Part shown: positions 6,324 through 11,330 of the stretch, one piece after another
Layout: each line of letters starts with the position of its first letter
Position numbering within the stretch: the stretch's first letter is position 1
Source: an uncultured Lachnospiraceae bacterium
GTDB lineage: Bacteria > Bacillota > Clostridia > Lachnospirales > Lachnospiraceae
Reading direction: 5' to 3'
Length of the DNA: 11,330 bases
Assembly (NCBI GenBank): GCA_905233835.1
Contig: CAJOGB010000021.1
Coordinates: forward strand, 1-11,330
Notes under the pieces: generated by a model
The model's input: only the letters and a program-made list of their open reading frames with translations
What the model was told of the DNA's origin: nothing
Databases searched by the model: none
Made by a program: the position numbers and the translations under genes

Positions 6324-7808
6324 ATGATAAAGAAGTGGACAGTGAAAAAAACAATCGGACTTGTATCGATTCTTTTGATTGCAGCACTTATCGGTTTGGC
6401 AATATATCAGTTAAAGATTTCAGAAAAAACAACAGAAAGTCAGTTCGTTACCGAGGAATTGACACGCCATTCCATCGTATCAAGTGTCAGCGGTACCGGT
6501 ACCGTCATGGCATCTTCTTCCGAGGATGTGATGACGGAGCTTATGGGCTATAAAGTAAAGGAAGTCTTGGTGCAGGAAGGAGATATGGTTTCTGCGGGAG
6601 ATGTAATCTGTAAGCTTGATATGTCGGACGTGCAAGCCAGAAAAAACGAAGTGGTCAAAGCGAAAAAGGAAGTCGTTGATAATAAAAATGCGACGGATGC
6701 AAACTACGATGCTCAGATTGCAAACAACCAGGCTAGCAGAGGAGACCGCCTTGCACAGGCAGTGGCGAATCGAGATGCAAAAAAAGCGGCATATGAAAAG
6801 GCTGCCCAGGAATATAACAGCTATTACGAAGGGGATTATAAACCAAAATTACAAAGCGGAAAGACGGAAGCACAGCTTGCACTTTCCGGTGAATATACGG
6901 TTTTGCAGCAAAAGAGAATGGCCATGGATTCCGCAGAGGCCAATTATAATACTGCGGAAGCACAGGTAACTTCCATTCAGCAGGAAAACGATCAGACCTT
7001 AGTGGATGCAAAAACGAATTACGATACGAATCAGGATGAAATGATTCGAAACTACGATGAAACCATTCGTGATTTAAATACCACCATCGCAAAAGGAACG
7101 GTGCGCTCCACCATTTCCGGAGCGGTAACTTCCGTAAATGTAAAACCGGGTCGTACCTTTAATGGTGGAACCATCGCTACGGTGGAAGGCTTAAACGAGT
7201 TTTACGTGGAGGGAAGCATCGATGAATATGACGTGGCGGATGTGGCGGCAGGCATGAAGGCCGTCATGAAAACCGATGCCACCCGTGACGAAGAGTTAAA
7301 CGGATATGTAACCTATGTGGCCCTAAAGGCGACAGGGGGAAATTCTTCCTCCGGAAGTATGCAGGATTATACCGCGCTTTTAAACGGCGATATGTCATCT
7401 CTGGCGGGAGGAATGTCTTCATCCGGAAACGATGCAAACTATAAGGTAAAAATCTCCTTAAACGATCAAAACTCAAGGCTTCGTTTGGGGATGAACGTAA
7501 AGATTTCCATCATTACCCAAAGCGCGGAAGATGTATTGGCGGTTCCTTACGGCGCCATTCAAACCAGAGAAGACGGAAGTACTTATATCGAAGTTATTGA
7601 TGAAGAAGCATCCGCACCGGATGAAAAAGGAAGGGTAACTCAGGTCACAAAAGAGTTGGATGTTACCGTGGGACTTCAGGGTTCTTATTATTATGAAATC
7701 AAAGGCCCGGATATTAAGGAGGGCTTACAGGTAGTGGTTCCGGATGACGATTCCAGTCAGTCCATGGATGAACTTCTTAATATGGTTGGAAATGCCGGAG
7801 GCGTGTAA
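6324..7808 (+). CDS. MacA/HlyD-family membrane-fusion (adaptor) subunit of an ABC exporter
   Basis: A 494-residue adaptor anchored by one N-terminal membrane helix (about 10-29), with the rest outside the membrane. The split lipoyl domain is seen as GYKVKEVLVQEGDMVSAGDV (75-94) and its second half TVRSTISGAVTSVNVKPGRT (259-278). Between them lies a long charged helical hairpin (about 100-255). The beta-barrel (290-400) and C-terminal membrane-proximal region (400-470, including VLAVPYGAIQTREDG) follow. A Ser/Gly-rich stretch at 338-370 looks like a flexible loop inserted in the barrel. In Gram-positive bacteria this subunit assists the paired MacB-type ATPase and permease in moving substrate outward. 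GGGAGAG at 6311-6317 lies 6 bases before the ATG; an in-frame TTG at 6309 overlaps that site and is rejected. It is the first gene of a three-gene operon, with the ATPase start immediately after its stop. Confidence 0.93.
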   Translation: MIKKWTVKKTIGLVSILLIAALIGLAIYQLKISEKTTESQFVTEELTRHSIVSSVSGTGTVMASSSEDVMTELMGYKVKEVLVQEGDMVSAGDVICKLDMSDVQARKNEVVKAKKEVVDNKNATDANYDAQIANNQASRGDRLAQAVANRDAKKAAYEKAAQEYNSYYEGDYKPKLQSGKTEAQLALSGEYTVLQQKRMAMDSAEANYNTAEAQVTSIQQENDQTLVDAKTNYDTNQDEMIRNYDETIRDLNTTIAKGTVRSTISGAVTSVNVKPGRTFNGGTIATVEGLNEFYVEGSIDEYDVADVAAGMKAVMKTDATRDEELNGYVTYVALKATGGNSSSGSMQDYTALLNGDMSSLAGGMSSSGNDANYKVKISLNDQNSRLRLGMNVKISIITQSAEDVLAVPYGAIQTREDGSTYIEVIDEEASAPDEKGRVTQVTKELDVTVGLQGSYYYEIKGPDIKEGLQVVVPDDDSSQSMDELLNMVGNAGGV

Positions 7809-8501
7809 ATGAGTGAGATTATCCGCTTGGAAAACATCATTAAGCGTTTCTACATCGGCCAGCCCAATGAATTAGAGATTTTACACGGGATTTCCCTGTC
7901 CGTTCGGGACGGGGAATTCGTTTCTATCGTAGGTCCCTCCGGTTCGGGAAAGTCCACGCTTATGAACTTAATCGGTGCCTTGGATCGGCCTACTTCCGGA
8001 AACTATTTTTTGGACGGCATCGATGTGGAAAAGGCTTCCGAGAATGAGCTTTCCGAGATACGAAACAAAAAAATCGGCTTTGTGTTTCAGACTTATAATC
8101 TGATCGCAAAAACCAATGCCATTAAAAATGTGGAACTTCCCATGCTCTACGCGGGGGTATCTTCCTCTGAGAGAAGAAAGAGAGCCATGGAACTACTTGA
8201 CCTTGTTGAGATGACGGATCGCGCAAAGCATCTTCCGGAGGAGTTATCCGGTGGACAAAAGCAGCGTGTGGCCATCGCCCGTGCCATGGCAAACGATCCT
8301 GCCATAATCCTAGCGGATGAGCCTACGGGTGCGTTGGATACCAAAACCGGACGACTGGTAATGGATTTGTTTCATAAATTAAATCGGGAACAAAAAAAGA
8401 CCATCGTTTTAATTACCCACTCACCGGAGTTGGCATCCGAAACCCATCGAATTATAAATATTCGAGACGGACGTATCTCTGAGGAAGGAGGTGCCATCTG
8501 A
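7809..8501 (+). CDS. MacB/LolD-type ABC transporter ATP-binding protein
   Basis: A 230-residue cytoplasmic ATPase that powers the exporter. It has Walker A GPSGSGKST (42-50), Q-loop Gln94 in FVFQTYNL, signature LSGGQKQRVAIARA (146-159), Walker B IILADE with catalytic Glu171, a D-loop GALD, and switch His204 in LITHS. The pattern IGALDRPTSG and length match the MacB/LolD/FtsE branch that pairs with FtsX-fold permeases, rather than an importer. Its ATG follows the adaptor stop with no gap; GGAGG (7797-7801) is inside the adaptor gene, 7 bases upstream. Its TGA overlaps the permease ATG by one base, so the two are very likely translationally coupled. Confidence 0.97.
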   Translation: MSEIIRLENIIKRFYIGQPNELEILHGISLSVRDGEFVSIVGPSGSGKSTLMNLIGALDRPTSGNYFLDGIDVEKASENELSEIRNKKIGFVFQTYNLIAKTNAIKNVELPMLYAGVSSSERRKRAMELLDLVEMTDRAKHLPEELSGGQKQRVAIARAMANDPAIILADEPTGALDTKTGRLVMDLFHKLNREQKKTIVLITHSPELASETHRIINIRDGRISEEGGAI

Positions 8502-9790
8502 TGCTGTTTGTGGAAAATGTGATTTTGGCACTGAATTCCCTTCGATCCAATAAGATGCGTGCCCTTCTTACCATGCTTGGAATTATTATCGGTATTGGTT
8601 CGGTAATTGCCATTTTTACGGTAGGAAACTCCGTAACCTTATCGGTATCTACGAACTTACAGGATGCGGGGGCCAATGACGTTTTTGTGTCCGTGGTGGA
8701 ACGAAAAGAAGAAGAGCCCGGAAAAGACGCAAAGGTGGACGGATTAAAGTTCGGTTCTTTCTCCGGAAAAGAGGAGATGGAAGATAAGGACTATATGACC
8801 GTGGATATGATTCACGATCTTTGCGAAGAATACGAGGATGAAATCTATGCCGTATCTCTATCTCAGAATTTGGAGTCCGCAGAGATTTCCGTGGAGGGAA
8901 AGGATGCTACGGTAACGGTGGTGGGAACCAACGTGGGATACTACATTCCAAACAAAGTGGACATCCTAGCCGGCAGTATGTTTAGTGCCTTGGACTTTAC
9001 GGACGGACATATGGTGTGCTTGGCAAATAAAAAAATGATCGACGAGTTATACGACGGAGACTATGAAGGTGCCATCGGAAAGACGTTGGAATTTATGGTA
9101 AACGATCAGACGGTATCCTTAGTGATCGCCGGAGTTTACGAGACAAAAAACGAGTACACCAACATGTTTAACTTTAACGTGGGAACCAATCTTTACATCC
9201 CCATTAATGCGGCAAAGCGAATCCAGAGAAGTGATTTAAAATTCTCCACCATTGAAGTGGTATCCGCCGTGGGTGTAGATCCGGAGACCTTATCCAAAAA
9301 GATTACTCGGTTTTTTGATCGCTACTATGCATCAAACGACAGTTTTGAAATATCGGCGTATACCTTCTCTGCATTGGTTGGAATGTTGGATTCCATTTTA
9401 AGTACCATTACTTCGGCCATTTCTTTAATCGCAGCTATTGCATTGGTGGTGGGAGGAATCGGCGTTATGAATATCATGCTGGTATCCGTAACGGAACGAA
9501 CCAGAGAAATCGGAACCAGAAAAGCCCTTGGAGCGAAGAACTCCTCCATCCGTGCACAGTTTTTGGTGGAGGCTATTATCATTTGTTTGATTGGCGGAGC
9601 CATCGGACTGGTACTTGGGGTAGCGGGAGGTATGGCTCTTACCAATTACATGGGATACCCGGCCACACCGTCCATCGGAGGAATACTGCTTTCCATCGGA
9701 TTTTCCGTATCCATCGGACTCATCTTCGGTTACGTTCCCGCCAATAAAGCGGCGAAGATGAACCCCATCGATGCTTTACGGTATGAATAG
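8501..9790 (+). CDS. MacB-type ABC transporter permease (FtsX fold)
   Basis: A 429-residue membrane subunit with the MacB layout. TM1 (about 21-43, in the motif LLTMLGIIIGIGSVIAI) is followed by a large extracytoplasmic MacB_PCD-like domain (about 45-290). TM2 (300-325), TM3 (355-378) and TM4 (393-412) make up the FtsX domain. Conserved MacB motifs are clear: GGIGVMNIMLVSVTERTREI with GTRKALGA (318-345), and the C-terminal AAKMNPIDALRYE (417-429). Together with the upstream ATPase and adaptor it should export a hydrophobic drug, antimicrobial peptide or secreted metabolite; the sequence does not reveal the substrate. AAGGAGG (8485-8491) lies 9 bases before the ATG. The extracytoplasmic domain is highly acidic. 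No strong terminator follows. Confidence 0.95.
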   Translation: MLFVENVILALNSLRSNKMRALLTMLGIIIGIGSVIAIFTVGNSVTLSVSTNLQDAGANDVFVSVVERKEEEPGKDAKVDGLKFGSFSGKEEMEDKDYMTVDMIHDLCEEYEDEIYAVSLSQNLESAEISVEGKDATVTVVGTNVGYYIPNKVDILAGSMFSALDFTDGHMVCLANKKMIDELYDGDYEGAIGKTLEFMVNDQTVSLVIAGVYETKNEYTNMFNFNVGTNLYIPINAAKRIQRSDLKFSTIEVVSAVGVDPETLSKKITRFFDRYYASNDSFEISAYTFSALVGMLDSILSTITSAISLIAAIALVVGGIGVMNIMLVSVTERTREIGTRKALGAKNSSIRAQFLVEAIIICLIGGAIGLVLGVAGGMALTNYMGYPATPSIGGILLSIGFSVSIGLIFGYVPANKAAKMNPIDALRYE

Positions 9791-9798
9791 CGGAAACT

Positions 9799-9835
9799 CC
9801 TTTGATTGTTAAAGTTTTCACTTTACGAACAAAGG
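9799..9835. repeat. Imperfect hairpin with a Rex-like box after the exporter operon
   Basis: CCTTTGATTGTTAAAG (9799-9814) pairs with CTTTACGAACAAAGG (9821-9835) around TTTTCA, with a one-base bulge and a two-base mismatch. No T-run follows, so it is a poor intrinsic terminator. TTGTTAA-AGTT-TTCACTT (9806-9823) also matches the redox-regulator Rex site TTGTTAA-N4-TTAACAA at 11 of 14 defined bases. It may end the exporter transcript or regulate the next operon. Confidence 0.35.
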
Positions 9836-9893
9836 GAAATATGAGAAAATGAGTTTCGGCATATAACGTGATTTTTCGTATGAGAAAGAGCGT

Positions 9894-9902
9894 TGATATA
9901 GT
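9894..9902 (+). promoter_or_regulatory. Extended -10 element before the scaffold gene (possible)
   Basis: TGA-TATAGT (9894-9902) has five of six -10 bases plus the TGn extension, but no recognisable -35. It would start transcription near 9908, only a few bases before the ribosome site. TATAAC at 9862-9867 is a weaker alternative giving a longer leader. Confidence 0.3.
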
Positions 9903-9927
9903 ATGTAAGTGTGAAAGGAGATTAGCA

Positions 9928-10620
9928 ATGATTTACACAAAAGAAGTAGAAAACATGTGTCCTGTTGCCAAGGGCGCTAAGCATGAGCCTGCTCCGATTC
10001 CTGAAGAAGGAAAATGGGTACATGCAAAAAAAATCGAAGACATTTCCGGTTTTACACACGGTGTGGGCTGGTGTGCACCTCAGCAGGGAGCTTGTAAGCT
10101 TTCCTTGAACGTTAAGAACGGTGTCATCGAAGAAGCACTTGTTGAAACCATCGGATGCTCAGGAATGACTCACTCAGCAGCTATGGCAGCTGAAATCCTT
10201 CAGGGAAAGACCATTCTTGAAGCATTAAATACAGACCTTGTATGTGATGCTATCAATACCGCTATGAGAGAGTTATTCTTACAGATCGTTTACGGACGTA
10301 CACAGTCTGCATTCTCTGATGACGGTTTGGCAGTTGGTGCAGGTTTGGAAGATTTAGGTAAGGGACTTCGCTCTCAGGTTGGTACCATGTACGCTACCAA
10401 AGAAAAAGGTGTTCGTTACTTAGAGATGGCAGAAGGTTATGTAACCGGTATTGCTTTAGATGATAACAACGAAGTTATTGGATATCAGTTCGTTTCCCTT
10501 GGAAAGATGACTGACTTCATCAAGAACGGTGATGATCCTAATACTGCTTGGGAAAAGGCAAAGGGTCAGTACGGCCGTGTAGCAGATGCAGCAAAGATTA
10601 TCGACCCAAGAAAAGAGTAA
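9928..10620 (+). CDS. NifU/IscU-like iron-sulfur cluster scaffold protein
   Basis: A 230-residue cytoplasmic protein. Residues 40-125 follow the IscU/NifU N-terminal pattern: GVGWCAPQQGACKLSL (Cys49, Cys56), then NGVIEEALVETIGCSGMTHS (Cys77) and MAAEILQGKTILEAL. Classical IscU has a third cluster ligand in a HCSxLA motif about 40-45 residues after the second; here that region reads VYGRTQSAFSDDGL without Cys, although Cys106 lies between. The C-terminal 100 residues (about 130-230) are an extension that small scaffolds lack. It may assemble or carry Fe-S clusters for its partner, but with the altered ligand set the chemistry could differ (inference). The start at 9928 is chosen because AAAGGAG (9914-9920) is 7 bases upstream; an in-frame ATG at 9868 would read through that site. 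The GGGtGRT-family gene follows after 22 bases. Confidence 0.82.
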   Translation: MIYTKEVENMCPVAKGAKHEPAPIPEEGKWVHAKKIEDISGFTHGVGWCAPQQGACKLSLNVKNGVIEEALVETIGCSGMTHSAAMAAEILQGKTILEALNTDLVCDAINTAMRELFLQIVYGRTQSAFSDDGLAVGAGLEDLGKGLRSQVGTMYATKEKGVRYLEMAEGYVTGIALDDNNEVIGYQFVSLGKMTDFIKNGDDPNTAWEKAKGQYGRVADAAKIIDPRKE

Positions 10621-10642
10621 TTTAGGAAAGGAGAATATCACA

Positions 10643-11330
10643 ATGGCTTTATTTGAATCATATGAAAGAAGAATTGACCAGATTAATGCTGTTCTTGGTC
10701 AATATGGAATCAGCTCCATTGAAGAAGCTGAGAAGATTACAAAGGATGCCGGACTTAATGTATACGATATGATTAAGGGCATTCAACCAATTTGTTTTGA
10801 AAATGCTTGCTGGGCATACACTGTAGGTGCAGCAATTGCAATCAAGAAGAACTGTCGCAAGGCATCTGATGCCGCTGCAGCAATCGGAGAAGGCTTACAG
10901 GCATTCTGTATTCCGGGCTCTGTTGCTGACCATCGTAAGGTAGGTCTTGGACATGGTAACTTAGGCAAGATGCTTCTTGAAGAAGAGACAGAGTGCTTCT
11001 GCTTCTTAGCAGGACATGAGTCATTCGCAGCCGCTGAGGGTGCTATCGGTATTGCTGAGAAGGCTAATAAGGTACGTCAAAAGCCACTTCGCGTTATCCT
11101 TAACGGACTTGGCAAGGACGCTGCACAGATTATCTCTCGTATTAACGGACTTACTTATGTTGAGACAGATTACGATTACAAGAACGCTAAGCTTAATATC
11201 GTATATGAGAAGGCATATTCTGACGGACTTCGCGCTTCAGTTAAGTGCTACGGTTCTGATGATGTAGTAGAAGGTGTTGCTATTATGCATCATGAAAATG
11301 TTGGTGTATCTATCACAGGTAACTCAACTA
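10643..11330 (+). CDS. GGGtGRT-family protein, N-terminal part (runs off the right edge)
   Basis: An open frame from ATG 10643 to the last base: 229 codons with no stop, so the 3' end lies outside. AAAGGAG at 10627-10633 is 9 bases upstream. The beginning, MALFESYERRIDQINAVL, and later stretches such as GIQPICFENACWAYTVGAA, FLAGHESFAAAEGAIGIAEK and LRVILNGLGKDAAQIISRIN are what I recognise as the GGGtGRT family (Pfam-named for its C-terminal glycine motif, about 330 residues, function unknown). The naming motif itself would lie beyond the window. Seven cysteines (51, 56, 71, 89, 118, 120, 202), including ECFCF, suggest metal or redox chemistry. It is almost certainly co-transcribed with the scaffold gene, which may supply a cluster to it (inference). 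No membrane segment is evident, so it is probably cytoplasmic. Confidence 0.85.
   Translation, partial: MALFESYERRIDQINAVLGQYGISSIEEAEKITKDAGLNVYDMIKGIQPICFENACWAYTVGAAIAIKKNCRKASDAAAAIGEGLQAFCIPGSVADHRKVGLGHGNLGKMLLEEETECFCFLAGHESFAAAEGAIGIAEKANKVRQKPLRVILNGLGKDAAQIISRINGLTYVETDYDYKNAKLNIVYEKAYSDGLRASVKCYGSDDVVEGVAIMHHENVGVSITGNST

Noticed and set aside
9799..9835. Classical intrinsic terminator for the exporter operon
   Set aside because: The stem is imperfect and no T-run follows on either strand, so it was listed only as a hairpin/repeat.
9810..9840. Motility-type (sigma-28) promoter, suggested by TAAAGTTT at 9810-9817
   Set aside because: The region 15 bases downstream (AGGGAAAT) matches the GCCGATAT-type -10 poorly, and the TAAAG belongs to the hairpin arm.
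9868..9927. Upstream ATG extending the scaffold protein by 20 residues
   Set aside because: The extension would be translated through the AAAGGAG that serves the ATG at 9928, and the added residues do not resemble the family.
11016..11267. 83-codon plus-strand frame inside the GGGtGRT gene
   Set aside because: It is out of frame with the well-recognised family sequence, lacks a ribosome site and is Leu/Ser/Arg-biased like a shadow frame.

Overview
The window looks like chromosomal DNA of an anaerobic low-to-mid GC Firmicute, most likely a Lachnospiraceae member (Roseburia/Butyrivibrio type). This is inferred from strong AAGGAGG-type ribosome binding sites, sigma-A promoters, the style of the proteins (a cytosolic hybrid kinase with a small helical C-terminal tail, a dCache chemoreceptor), and above all the NifU-like scaffold plus GGGtGRT-family gene pair, which I associate with this group. 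No transposon, phage, tRNA, rRNA or CRISPR sequence was seen.

Layout. At the extreme left (1-53, minus strand) are the first 17 codons of a divergent gene that runs out of the window. A consensus promoter with an overlapping palindrome (117-145) drives a glutathione peroxidase (202-747). A soluble hybrid histidine kinase (789-3827) follows after 41 bases, then a methyl-accepting chemotaxis receptor with a dCache sensor (3920-5962), whose leader carries phased TTGT-N3-ACAA repeats. A strong, apparently bidirectional terminator (5988-6022) closes this part. Between it and the next operon lies a 301-base stretch. It holds a possible minus-strand small ORF interrupted by an in-frame amber codon, with its own promoter-like sequence, and a palindrome on the -10 box of the next plus-strand operon.

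From 6324 to 9790 a tightly packed three-gene operon encodes a MacAB-type exporter: a membrane-fusion adaptor, an ATPase and an FtsX/MacB permease. After a 137-base gap with an imperfect hairpin and a Rex-like box comes a two-gene unit (9928 to the right edge). It encodes an IscU/NifU-like scaffold protein and the N-terminal two-thirds or so of a GGGtGRT-family protein, a family with no assigned function.

How the parts fit. The left half reads as environmental sensing and stress response (peroxide removal, a cytosolic phosphorelay kinase, and a chemoreceptor whose sensor retains most of an amino-acid-binding motif). The middle is export of a small molecule or peptide. The right end is Fe-S or redox chemistry of unknown detail. 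The GGGtGRT pair is the least understood module. The small amber-interrupted locus and the repeat arrays in front of the receptor and exporter genes are the best candidates for undescribed features.
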